Assembly: GCA_900551915.1 (NCBI GenBank)
Contig: URXT01000051.1
Location: forward strand, 1 to 11,707
DNA: 11,707 nucleotides
Direction of reading: 5' to 3'
Source of the DNA: an uncultured bacterium
Lineage (GTDB): Bacteria; Cyanobacteriota; Vampirovibrionia; Gastranaerophilales; Gastranaerophilaceae
Shown: positions 5,652 through 11,707 of the stretch, in pieces
How the letters are laid out: the number at the start of each line of letters is the position of its first letter
Numbering within the stretch: position 1 is the stretch's first letter
The notes under the pieces: generated by a model
The model's input: the letters and a program-made list of their open reading frames with translations, nothing else
Told to the model about the DNA's origin: nothing
Database searches by the model: none
Translations under genes and position numbers: made by a program

Positions 5652-8006
5652 ATGAGTAAAAAGTATTTACGCTTAGATAAGCGTCCAAAAGGGCTAACCA
5701 TGGGCGAATTTTTAATCGGATTGGGGATAATAGCAGTTCTTGCATTAATTCTTATTCCAATATTTAGATCAGTAAATCCTGATAAAAACGAAGCTTTAGG
5801 CAAGAAAGCAAACTATATTGTAAACAGGATTATTAACGAACTTTCAACAGATACATATTTGTATCCTGATAACGGTGAATTCAGCGGGTTTAAAAATACG
5901 GATAAAGTTGTTTATAACGGTTCTGAACACGCCGGAACAACTAAATTTTGTACACTCTTTGCAAGCCGCATTGTTAAAAAACCGGGAACTGAAGTTAACT
6001 GTACACCCGGTAATGTCAGTGTGACAAGTTCTGAAGGTATGGATTTTTACCTTCCGATAACGAATTTTGACGGCGGAGCTCAGACCATAACTGTTGACGT
6101 AAACGGGGCAGAAGGCCCGAATTGTTTAGATAAAAGCGGCTGCAGCAGTCCGGACAGGTTTGTATTCAAGGTGTTACCCGGAACAAGAGTGCCGGCAGAT
6201 AAAGTTGGTTTCTATGGCCCAACTGCGCTTCCTCCGGCAAAGGATATGCAGCCTGCAGCGCCTGACGGCCCGGCTAAGGATTCCCGAACAGCACAAAATG
6301 TATATTCTATTTCTTGCGGCTCCGTGTCAGGTGCTACAATTTACGGACAAGGTGCTAACAAAGTAAATGGGAATTATACTTTGGTTGCAATTCCCAAAAA
6401 AGGCTATAAATGCGATTGGTTTATTCATCAGGTTACAGTAAAGGATGCTGATGTAAAAGATTGTCAGATAACCTGTTCTCCGGATAATAATGTTCCGCAA
6501 TCCGATGGTGAAGTTACTCCGCCTCCAGTAGAGCCTGACGATGATGATACCGAAGAAGACGATACATATTGTATAAGTGTTAATATGACCGGTGATCCTG
6601 AAGGTTGTACAATAAGCGGAGATGGATGTAATCTTAAGCCGGATATTTATACAGTTACAATAACTGTTGATGATGGCTATAGTGCAGACTGGACCTCTCA
6701 AAAAGTTACAATTGTCGATAAAGATGTTTCATTGGATGCTGTATGTACAATGGAAGAACCTGAAGAATGCTATGCTGTTACGTTTAAGGGCGACACTGAA
6801 CACTGCCCGGTAACTCTGCCTGATGCAAACTGCAAAAAAGAAGAAGGTAAATTCAGACCCGGAACTTATAAATACCAAGTAACTCCTGCAAACGGCTGGT
6901 CGTTTAAAGATTCAACCAAGCCGGTTGACCAGACCTTTATTGTTGCTGACAAAGACCAGGAAATAGAAATTGAATGTAAAGAAAGTACTCTGCCGCCAGT
7001 TGTAGATATATATGTTAAAGATACATTTGACGGTTTGTATCAGGATGAAATGCATACAAGCAATACTTATTACCATGTTTCTGCAAAACGTTATTATGAT
7101 GTGAGAACTCTTAAAGTTGAGGTTCCTGATGTATATGTAAAACTTCAGATTAAAGGAAAATACACAGGTACCCGATATTTTTGCGAGGCCTATAGCGCTG
7201 CTAACTGCTCCAGTTCAGGACTTACTTTAAATGAAAACGGCATAGAAGCACAATTTAGACAACCGTTGAAGCATGAGCTTGCAAACGATGGCTCTATAAG
7301 ATGGGAAGTAATAGAAGAATTGGGCGAAGGCGGTGGAACAGGGTCAGCAAAATTAATTCAGTCAAAATGGGAAACCTTTACTTTAACTATAAATGATAAA
7401 GTTTATGCTGAAAATGCAGCATGGCCGTCTTCAAGCACTGTATTAGAATATGAAGATAAGGAATTAAATACAGTATTTAAGCTTCATTATGAAAGCCCGA
7501 AAAGATATATGTATCAGTTTACGGAAGTTGATATGGATGGGAATCGTGTGGCTCCTGCAGTGGGTGGTGCAGGTTCATATGCATGGATAATAGCTAAAAC
7601 TAATGTTGTTGATTGTGCTGGTTCTGGTGGTTGCGGCGGTGGTTTCGCAGGCAGTATAATGGGAGACGGAAATTACACCTATTTTGAACCTGGCGCTCCT
7701 CATATTGCTCATGAAGGTGAACCTATACACTTTAGAATAGGAGAACCTTTTAGAAGATGCAGTGATAACAGAATATATTTCCCTGTTGGTGTATTTAAAA
7801 ATGGTTCACAAGTTTGTAGTGCGCCAAATTGGAGTGCTCAACAATGGGCTGAATGTGATATTACTGTGTCAGGCGGCCAAAGTTTCCCTTCTATTAACTC
7901 TTTAACCATAAAATTAGACAGTTGTCAGGCTGATGCTTCTGGATATCGCTGTGAAGACGGAAGATCTTTTCCTAATATTTCTAATACAGGCTCAGGCTGT
8001 CGTTAA
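5652..8006 (+). CDS. Giant type IV pilin-like / pseudopilin-headed Cys-rich surface protein 1
   Basis: A 784-residue protein of unknown function. It opens with a class III (prepilin) signal: basic residues to PKG at 12-14, predicted peptidase cleavage after G14, then LTMGEFLIGLGIIAVLALIL with Glu at mature +5 (E19), as in type IV pilins and type II secretion pseudopilins. A pilin-like alpha/beta region follows to about residue 165. Then come three related Cys-bounded beta repeats of 60-70 aa (about 217-275, 306-365, 373-442), each with a GxYxxxxxPxxGY/W-like core, a V-x-D-x-D strand and a closing Cys. An acidic Pro linker (DDDDTEEDD) separates repeats 1 and 2. Residues 443-784 are Gly-, Tyr- and Cys-rich and unrecognised. 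Usual pilins are 130-200 aa, so this is very large. The start is fixed by GGGAG at 5639-5643 and by the signal. It is probably secreted or displayed as a minor pilin or adhesin (inference). Confidence 0.85.
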   Translation: MSKKYLRLDKRPKGLTMGEFLIGLGIIAVLALILIPIFRSVNPDKNEALGKKANYIVNRIINELSTDTYLYPDNGEFSGFKNTDKVVYNGSEHAGTTKFCTLFASRIVKKPGTEVNCTPGNVSVTSSEGMDFYLPITNFDGGAQTITVDVNGAEGPNCLDKSGCSSPDRFVFKVLPGTRVPADKVGFYGPTALPPAKDMQPAAPDGPAKDSRTAQNVYSISCGSVSGATIYGQGANKVNGNYTLVAIPKKGYKCDWFIHQVTVKDADVKDCQITCSPDNNVPQSDGEVTPPPVEPDDDDTEEDDTYCISVNMTGDPEGCTISGDGCNLKPDIYTVTITVDDGYSADWTSQKVTIVDKDVSLDAVCTMEEPEECYAVTFKGDTEHCPVTLPDANCKKEEGKFRPGTYKYQVTPANGWSFKDSTKPVDQTFIVADKDQEIEIECKESTLPPVVDIYVKDTFDGLYQDEMHTSNTYYHVSAKRYYDVRTLKVEVPDVYVKLQIKGKYTGTRYFCEAYSAANCSSSGLTLNENGIEAQFRQPLKHELANDGSIRWEVIEELGEGGGTGSAKLIQSKWETFTLTINDKVYAENAAWPSSSTVLEYEDKELNTVFKLHYESPKRYMYQFTEVDMDGNRVAPAVGGAGSYAWIIAKTNVVDCAGSGGCGGGFAGSIMGDGNYTYFEPGAPHIAHEGEPIHFRIGEPFRRCSDNRIYFPVGVFKNGSQVCSAPNWSAQQWAECDITVSGGQSFPSINSLTIKLDSCQADASGYRCEDGRSFPNISNTGSGCR

Positions 8007-8011
8007 AATGT

Positions 8012-8034
8012 TTTTTTGCTCAATATATAGGCGC
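8012..8034 (+). repeat. Shared 3' flank of the pilin cassettes, copy 1
   Basis: A 23-nt stretch (T6, GCTCAATAT, A, TAGGCGC) matches 10496-10518 with one mismatch (A at 8027 against T at 10511). It leads into the terminator stem. The T-rich GCGCCTTTTTCTTTT after the stem is also shared. The duplicated unit therefore included its terminator. Confidence 0.85.
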
Positions 8035-8058
8035 TCTTCATACTTGAGCGCCTTTTTC
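8030..8058 (+). terminator. Intrinsic terminator of pilin-like gene 1
   Basis: GGCGCTC (8030-8036), 9-nt loop, GAGCGCC (8046-8052), then TTTTTC. A 7-bp GC-rich stem with a T-run, 24 nt after the stop codon. Confidence 0.9.
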
Positions 8059-8098
8059 TTTTTTATAATCCATAATATCCTTTATATTTAAAGCAGGC

Positions 8099-8127
8099 TT
8101 GCGCTTATAAATAAATAATGTTATAAT
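8099..8127 (+). promoter_or_regulatory. Promoter of pilin cassette 2
   Basis: TTGCGC (8099-8104), 17-nt spacer, TATAAT (8122-8127), the same elements and spacing as cassette 1 with a partly different spacer. The predicted start is near 8134. It follows the cassette 1 terminator by about 40 nt, so the two cassettes look like separate transcription units. Confidence 0.7.
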
Positions 8128-8138
8128 AGAAAATATAC

Positions 8139-8234
8139 AAGGAGCAATTCATTTAAAAAAAAAGGAGCGGCTATGACCAAAACACTTGCTATGACTGGAT
8201 TTCCGGGGGGGGGGGCACCCGTAAATAGCTCCTT
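8139..8234 (+). promoter_or_regulatory. Leader RNA with competing pairings, copy 2
   Basis: AAGGAGC at 8139-8145 and 8162-8168, with one complement GCTCCTT at 8228-8234. It lies within the perfect repeat, so it is not independent evidence of conservation. Confidence 0.4.
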
Positions 8235-8301
8235 AAGGGCAAAAAATTTATGCCTCATATCTTGTTTAAACGTGTTCTTAAAGAAAACGTATAAATTTTA
8301 A
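8173..8301 (+). CDS. 42-aa leader ORF with in-frame G11 tract, copy 2
   Basis: Identical to the ORF at 5469-5597, including the G run of exactly 11 (8205-8215), its Shine-Dalgarno (8162-8168) and the stop 1 nt before the hairpin at 8303. With 10 or 12 Gs it would stop at 8222-8224 or 8226-8228. No homologous family is recognised. Both copies being in the long-frame state fits recent conversion as well as it fits selection. Confidence 0.5.
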   Translation: MTKTLAMTGFPGGGAPVNSSLRAKNLCLISCLNVFLKKTYKF

Positions 8302-8302
8302 T

Positions 8303-8324
8303 CCGCCGTTTTCGCGGCGGTTTT
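8303..8324 (+). terminator. Terminator-like hairpin (possible attenuator), copy 2
   Basis: CCGCCG (8303-8308), loop TTTTCG, CGGCGG (8315-8320), TTTT. It is placed between the cassette 2 promoter and the second pilin-like gene, as in copy 1. Confidence 0.6.
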
Positions 8325-8355
8325 GTAATGCAAAAAAGATATGGGAGTATAAAAA

Positions 8356-10488
8356 ATGAGTAAAAAGTATTTACGCTTAGATAAGCGTCCAAAAGGGCTA
8401 ACCATGGGCGAATTTTTAATCGGATTGGGGATAATAGCAGTTCTTGCATTAATTCTTATTCCAATATTTAGATCAGTAAATCCTGATAAAAACGAAGCTT
8501 TAGGCAAGAAAGCAAACTATATCGTTAATAGGATTATTAACGAACTAATCACGGATGAATACCTTTATCCTGATAACATGAATATTAAAGGTTTTGGCAA
8601 TCTTTCAACAGTAACATACAATGGAAGCACACATGAAGGTTTTACAAAATTCTGTACGCTTTTTGCCGCAAGATTAAATAAACTTCCCGGCTCTGAGGTA
8701 AATTGCGAAGAAGGGCAAAAATCAGTTACAAGTATTGAAGGGATGGATTGGTATCTTCCAATAAGCAGTTTCCGTGATAACGATTACGAAATAATTAAAG
8801 TTGATGTAAACGGCGAAGAAGAACCAAACTGCAAGGAAGGCCCTGACTGTAAATTTCCGGATCAATTTGAGTTTAAAGTCCCAAAAGCCATAGAACGCGA
8901 AGAAACCACTGTTACTGAAAATTTCACTCCTACTGCCGCACCGCCTGCAAAAATTCCTCAGGCTGCGGCGCCCGACAGTGCGGATAAAGATTCCAGAACA
9001 GCACAAAACGTTTATGAAATAAGTTGCGGCGGAAGCGGTGCAACTATTTATGGTGAAGGCGGAAACAAAGTAAACGGTACCTATACCCTGGTCGCCGTTC
9101 CTAAGAAAGGCTACAAATGTAACTGGTTTATTCACCAGGTAACCGTCAAAGATGCCGATGTCACCGATTGTAATCTAAGTTGTGAACCCGACAACAATAT
9201 TCCCGTCTCTGATGGTGAAACCATACCCCCAACTCCCACCCCCGGTGACGATGACGATGATGACACAGAACAAGAAGAAGAAAAAACTTTTTGTATTACA
9301 AAAGTTGTATCAGGCGATTCTGACGGCTGCACAATTTCCGGCAAGTCTTCAAAGGATTGCGGGCTTTCACCCGGAACTTACAAATATACTTCTGATGCAA
9401 AAACAGGATATACAGCATCCTGGGCTGTTGCAGATGTTGAAATTACGGACAAAGACGAAACTTTAACTCTGGAATGCATAAAGGATGAAGAAGAAAAATG
9501 CTATAACATTACCGTAAACGTAACCGGCCAGTGTGCGGTTGACGGAGCAGGCTGCAAAACTCCCGGAACATATGCTTTAACTATCACTCCGAGCGATAAC
9601 TATACTTATAATAATTCAACCGGAAGTTCTAATTATTCGGTTGTCGTTACAGACTCGGATGTTAATGTTTCAATCACCTGCGAGCCGCCGGCTCCTAACG
9701 AAGAAGATTCTGACCCCTGTTGTGAAAAGAATTTCGGCGCAGGCGCCAAATATATTGCAAAATCAAATGCGTGCATTAAAGATTTAGGGATTCAATCATC
9801 TGAAGCGGTTGATTGCGGAAAAGATAAAACATATTGCACGGGAAATTGGGCTTATTGGAATTATCCTGCAGTATATCCGACTTCATGGAAAGCATGTCTT
9901 GATTTGAAAATGGATATCCCGTCAAAATCTAAGTTTCTTGAATTATATAACAATCGCCAATCAGTATTTCCGGAATCACACTGGTATACAAATCCTAGAC
10001 AATCAGGTTATTATACAAATGAGTCAACTCGCTATCTTCCGGAAAGCCAATCCGCGTCACAGTATAATGGCAAATACGTTTGGCAATATACTGTCCATGT
10101 TCCATATGATAACCAAGTTCATTCAATAGCACCCAGAAACTCAGGTGCGCGGGCAATGTGCTGGGCAACTGCCCCTGCAGAATGCAAAAGTTCCTCAAAT
10201 TCCGATAGCGGCACTGATGTTGGCTCCATAAATGTTGTAATAACTTCTGCAACATCAAGCGACCACAAAAGTTCCCTGAATTATACAGTAACCTGGTCAA
10301 TTAATAACCCCCCGCTTGCGCAAGGCAAAAAATATAAAGTTAATGCAACAGATTGGGTTAGTGGTAAACCTTTTTATACCTATTACGGTGTTACCTCTAC
10401 AACAAGCGGTTCTCACTCCGGTACTGTCACAGGAATACCATCTCATACCCCAAGCAATCAGGTTAAACTTACGGTTTCTTTCTACTAA
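8356..10488 (+). CDS. Giant type IV pilin-like / pseudopilin-headed Cys-rich surface protein 2
   Basis: A 710-residue paralogue of the preceding pilin-like protein. Its first 55 codons are identical to that gene at DNA level, including the prepilin signal (cleavage after G14, E19 at +5). The next ~160 residues are diverged. Three Cys-bounded beta repeats follow (about 219-276, 313-374, 382-442); the first is very similar to its counterpart, with IPP and a DDDDDD acidic linker after it. The C-terminus is unrelated to protein 1. Residues about 454-603 (CCEKNFGAG, IPSKSKFLELYNN, SHWYTNP, ARAMCW) resemble the DUF1566/Lcl C-terminal, C-type-lectin-like fold, a low-certainty match. About 605-710 looks like a beta-sandwich (Ig/FN3-like) domain ending KLTVSFY. 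Ribosome site GGGAG is at 8343-8347. It is probably a surface or pilus-tip adhesin; the binding partner is unknown. Confidence 0.85.
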   Translation: MSKKYLRLDKRPKGLTMGEFLIGLGIIAVLALILIPIFRSVNPDKNEALGKKANYIVNRIINELITDEYLYPDNMNIKGFGNLSTVTYNGSTHEGFTKFCTLFAARLNKLPGSEVNCEEGQKSVTSIEGMDWYLPISSFRDNDYEIIKVDVNGEEEPNCKEGPDCKFPDQFEFKVPKAIEREETTVTENFTPTAAPPAKIPQAAAPDSADKDSRTAQNVYEISCGGSGATIYGEGGNKVNGTYTLVAVPKKGYKCNWFIHQVTVKDADVTDCNLSCEPDNNIPVSDGETIPPTPTPGDDDDDDTEQEEEKTFCITKVVSGDSDGCTISGKSSKDCGLSPGTYKYTSDAKTGYTASWAVADVEITDKDETLTLECIKDEEEKCYNITVNVTGQCAVDGAGCKTPGTYALTITPSDNYTYNNSTGSSNYSVVVTDSDVNVSITCEPPAPNEEDSDPCCEKNFGAGAKYIAKSNACIKDLGIQSSEAVDCGKDKTYCTGNWAYWNYPAVYPTSWKACLDLKMDIPSKSKFLELYNNRQSVFPESHWYTNPRQSGYYTNESTRYLPESQSASQYNGKYVWQYTVHVPYDNQVHSIAPRNSGARAMCWATAPAECKSSSNSDSGTDVGSINVVITSATSSDHKSSLNYTVTWSINNPPLAQGKKYKVNATDWVSGKPFYTYYGVTSTTSGSHSGTVTGIPSHTPSNQVKLTVSFY

Positions 10489-10495
10489 GATTAAG

Positions 10496-10518
10496 TTTTT
10501 TGCTCAATATTTAGGCGC
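10496..10518 (+). repeat. Shared 3' flank of the pilin cassettes, copy 2
   Basis: Matches 8012-8034 with one mismatch, 8 nt after the stop codon of the second pilin-like gene, and enters the terminator stem. Confidence 0.85.
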
Positions 10519-10546
10519 CCGAAATCATACTAAAGGCGCCTTTTTC
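10514..10546 (+). terminator. Intrinsic terminator of pilin-like gene 2
   Basis: GGCGCC (10514-10519), 15-nt loop, GGCGCC (10535-10540), then TTTTTC. The flanks are shared with the cassette 1 terminator, but stem length and loop differ. Confidence 0.85.
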
Positions 10547-10560
10547 TTTTGTTCATGCCA

Positions 10561-10588
10561 AAAAGGGCTTGATTTCTCAAACCCTTTT
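10561..10588 (-). terminator. Intrinsic terminator of the coiled-coil protein gene
   Basis: On the minus strand AAAAGGGTTTGA, loop GAAA, TCAAGCCCTTTT form a 12-bp stem with one U-G wobble and a GNRA-type tetraloop, ending in a run of five T. It lies 26 nt after the stop at 10614. The stem is A/T-bounded on both sides and could also stop plus-strand read-through from the pilin cassette. Confidence 0.85.
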
Positions 10589-10613
10589 ACAATAATTCCG
10601 GCATGCTTATAAA

Positions 10614-11045
10614 TTAAAGCATGTTTTTTCTGATTTTTTCCTTAGCTTTTTCAATTTGTCTAATTCTTTTTTCTGTAGTTTTTACCTGTTTAGCTAAACT
10701 TTTTCTTTCAGCCTTAATTTGGTTGTACTGTGCGTCAATATCTGAATACTTAGCTTTAACATTTAATAATTCGTTTCTTACATCCACCTGCGCGTTGTCA
10801 AGTTTTAAAATTGCGCTTTGCATGTTGTCATTCCCGGTAACTTCCTGGACAGTTGTTGGTGTGTTTGATGATTTTACATTTGCAGGTGTTGATGCTGTAT
10901 TCGTGGCACTTGTTCTAACTGTTGTGCTGTTGTAATTTGCATTATCAAAGTTTAAAGGTGTGAATGCATTCCCATCAGCAAACGCTGCACATGAGCATGC
11001 CAAGGTTAAGAATAACGAGAGTGCTAAAATTTTGGTAGTTTTCAT
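10614..11045 (-). CDS. Small secreted coiled-coil protein, unknown function
   Basis: A 143-residue protein beginning MKTTKILALSLFLTLAC. The start at 11045 is chosen over an upstream in-frame ATG (11126) because AGGAGA (11053-11058) lies 7 nt before it and a signal peptide begins there. The upstream ATG also overlaps the -35 box. The signal most likely ends at AFA (about residue 23), giving a periplasmic or secreted protein. The cysteines in LACSC do not make a good lipobox, though lipidation is not excluded. Residues about 25-75 are Asn/Thr/Ser-rich and probably unstructured. Residues about 75-143 are a charged helical coiled coil with a strongly basic end (TEKRIRQIEKAKEKIRK). No family is recognised. 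It is a single-gene unit with its own promoter and terminator, convergent with the second pilin-like gene. A wall- or envelope-associated role is possible but unproven. Confidence 0.82.
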   Translation of the reverse strand: MKTTKILALSLFLTLACSCAAFADGNAFTPLNFDNANYNSTTVRTSATNTASTPANVKSSNTPTTVQEVTGNDNMQSAILKLDNAQVDVRNELLNVKAKYSDIDAQYNQIKAERKSLAKQVKTTEKRIRQIEKAKEKIRKNML

Positions 11046-11097
11046 ACTTTTATCTCCTATTAAATGATTAATCTGCAATAACCTGATAGTAGTATAT

Positions 11098-11126
11098 ATT
11101 ATATTTCCAAGCTGTGCGTCCTTCAA
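11098..11126 (-). promoter_or_regulatory. Promoter of the coiled-coil protein gene
   Basis: On the minus strand TTGAAG (11121-11126, 4 of 6), 17-nt spacer, perfect TATAAT (11098-11103). The predicted start is near 11091, with a leader of about 45 nt containing the Shine-Dalgarno. Confidence 0.65.
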
Positions 11127-11404
11127 ATTGATGAAAAATTTCAGAATTTAATGGGAACTTTTTAAAATTTTAACCATCTATATATTTGTATGGCTATTTG
11201 AAAATGAAATATGAATTATTGTAAAGCTTTAAAATCATTGTGAATAAAGGGCTTCAAGAAAAAATCCAAAATTTATGATAATTTCATGCAACAAAATAGT
11301 TGCTTTTTAAATTTCTTTTGCTTACAATAAAAGACGTGCCCAGTGCACAGAATGAACTTTAAACCTAAAATAAATTTTTTTTAAAAAAACTTTAAGAAAA
11401 GTAG
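11127..11404. other. AT-rich intergenic region with no gene seen
   Basis: About 280 bp between the divergent coiled-coil gene promoter and the rRNA promoter. No convincing ORF, tRNA or RNA family is visible. The only structure noted is GCAAC (11288-11292), a 6-nt loop, GTTGC (11299-11303) and TTTTT. This is a weak plus-strand terminator form with no upstream plus-strand gene to serve, though it could shield the rRNA promoter from read-through. Confidence 0.55.
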
Positions 11405-11432
11405 TTGACAAGAAAAATTTAAGTAGTAAAAT
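11405..11432 (+). promoter_or_regulatory. Promoter of the rRNA operon
   Basis: Perfect TTGACA (11405-11410), 16-nt spacer, TAAAAT (11427-11432). It is the only consensus -35 found in the window, as expected for an rRNA operon. The predicted start is near 11439, leaving a leader of about 225 nt before 16S. Confidence 0.8.
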
Positions 11433-11438
11433 GAAAAT

Positions 11439-11665
11439 TGTGGTCAGAAAAGACCAGTTAATAACTAGCCAAGCCCCAAAATAATTTTGTTTTTGCAAAA
11501 TATATTTAATGGTGAAGCATTGTGCACATTGACAACAGAATAGCTGAAGACGAAAGAACTTTGTTGATTTCGAGAAAATGGTAAAGGACATAAAAACGCG
11601 AAGCAAAGCTTTGCGAAGTAATGAGCTAGAAACTGCTATATATAGCAGAGACTAATAACTTTCTG
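11439..11665 (+). other. 16S rRNA leader with three hairpins
   Basis: No protein gene. At its very start TGGTC (11441-11445), AGAAAA, GACCA (11452-11456) could form a 5' stem-loop. GCAAAGCTTTGC (11603-11614) is a perfect 12-bp palindrome. CTGCTATATATAGCAG (11633-11648) is a perfect 16-bp palindrome ending 17 nt before the 16S 5' end, a plausible processing or folding element. I could not identify a clear boxA. Confidence 0.5.
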
Positions 11666-11707
11666 ACAATGGAGAGTTTGATCCTGGCTCAGGACGAACG
11701 CTGGCGG
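11666..11707 (+). rRNA. rrs: 16S ribosomal RNA, 5' end (partial, cut by the window)
   Basis: AGAGTTTGATCCTGGCTCAG at 11673-11692 is the universal 16S 5' sequence (E. coli positions 8-27), so the mature end is placed at about 11666. It continues GACGAACGCTGGCGG. This differs from the Bacteroidetes form (GATGAACGCTAGC), so the right side of the window is not Bacteroidetes. Only 42 nt are present; the taxon cannot be fixed from this. Confidence 0.97.

Larger units (their letters stand above)
5409..5818 (+). repeat. 410-bp perfect direct repeat, copy 1
   Basis: Identical base for base to 8113-8522, offset 2704, with no indel. It covers the -10 box, leader ORF with G11 run, terminator-like hairpin, ribosome binding site and the first 55 codons of the pilin-like gene. 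It ends within codon 56 (att against atc), after which silent and amino-acid differences are frequent. A looser match (CAG-CTTGCGC, one mismatch) extends upstream over the -35 box. Confidence 0.97.
8113..8522 (+). repeat. 410-bp perfect direct repeat, copy 2
   Basis: Identical to 5409-5818. Contents and boundaries correspond exactly at offset 2704; the first difference after it is T5819 against C8523. Confidence 0.97.

Noticed and set aside
5551..5803. Minus-strand ORFs of 64 and 69 aa, repeated at 8255-8507
   Set aside because: They lie across the leader and pilin 5' end. Their identity between copies is explained by the DNA repeat, and they lack a ribosome site and a recognisable product.
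5368..8355. Tandem cassettes as a transposon or insertion sequence
   Set aside because: No transposase, no terminal inverted repeats and no target-site duplication were found; the repeats look like gene duplication with conversion.
9715..10170. Diversity-generating retroelement target in the C-type-lectin-like end of protein 2
   Set aside because: No reverse transcriptase, template repeat or Avd-like gene is in the window. It could still act in trans from elsewhere, but nothing here supports it.
11046..11126. 27-residue N-terminal extension of the coiled-coil protein
   Set aside because: It overlaps the predicted promoter and has no ribosome site. A good Shine-Dalgarno and a signal peptide mark the start at 11045.
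1..11707. CRISPR array or tRNA gene
   Set aside because: No regularly spaced short repeats and no tRNA-like cloverleaf sequence were recognised on either strand.

Overview
The window reads mostly as a low-GC diderm (Gram-negative-type) bacterium with tight Shine-Dalgarno sites and sigma70-like promoters. I infer a gut Vampirovibrionia/Melainabacteria (Gastranaerophilales-like) genome. The reasons are the mix of pseudopilin-headed giant surface proteins, a Slt-type lytic transglycosylase and a 16S 5' end carrying GACGAACGCTGGCGG. That 16S end excludes Bacteroidetes, but the taxon itself is an inference. The first ~0.9 kb looks different: it holds a minus-strand lipoprotein with a Bacteroidetes-type promoter, so it is either a transfer or an assembly join.

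Layout: 1-825 (-) is a partial 6-bladed beta-propeller-like lipoprotein. 1002-1796 (+) is a cytoplasmic HExxH zincin. 1824-3215 (-) is ManC, a mannose-1-phosphate guanylyltransferase fused to a mannose-6-phosphate isomerase cupin. 3379-5367 (+) is a membrane-anchored, TPR-bearing Slt lytic transglycosylase. Two tandem cassettes follow at ~5390-8058 and ~8094-10546. Each has a promoter, a 42-codon leader ORF containing a G11 run, a GC-rich hairpin plus T-tract, a giant pilin-like gene (784 and 710 aa) and a terminator. 10614-11045 (-) is a small secreted coiled-coil protein. From 11405 a strong promoter drives an rRNA operon, and 16S begins at about 11666 and runs off the window.

The cassettes are the main point of interest. 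A 410-bp block (promoter -10, leader, signal peptide, first 55 codons) is identical in both, with no silent or non-coding difference, while the rest of the two genes has diverged. This suggests recent homogenisation, as in pilin antigenic-variation loci. The leader has the logic of a phase-variable attenuator. With 11 Gs the leader ORF runs to a stop 1 nt before the terminator stem. One G more or fewer brings an immediate stop 70-80 nt upstream. This is inferred from sequence only.

Possible cooperation: Slt could open peptidoglycan for a pilus or secretion machine that displays the two large Cys-rich proteins. ManC would supply GDP-mannose for surface glycans. No pilus assembly genes (ATPase, platform protein, peptidase) lie in the window.
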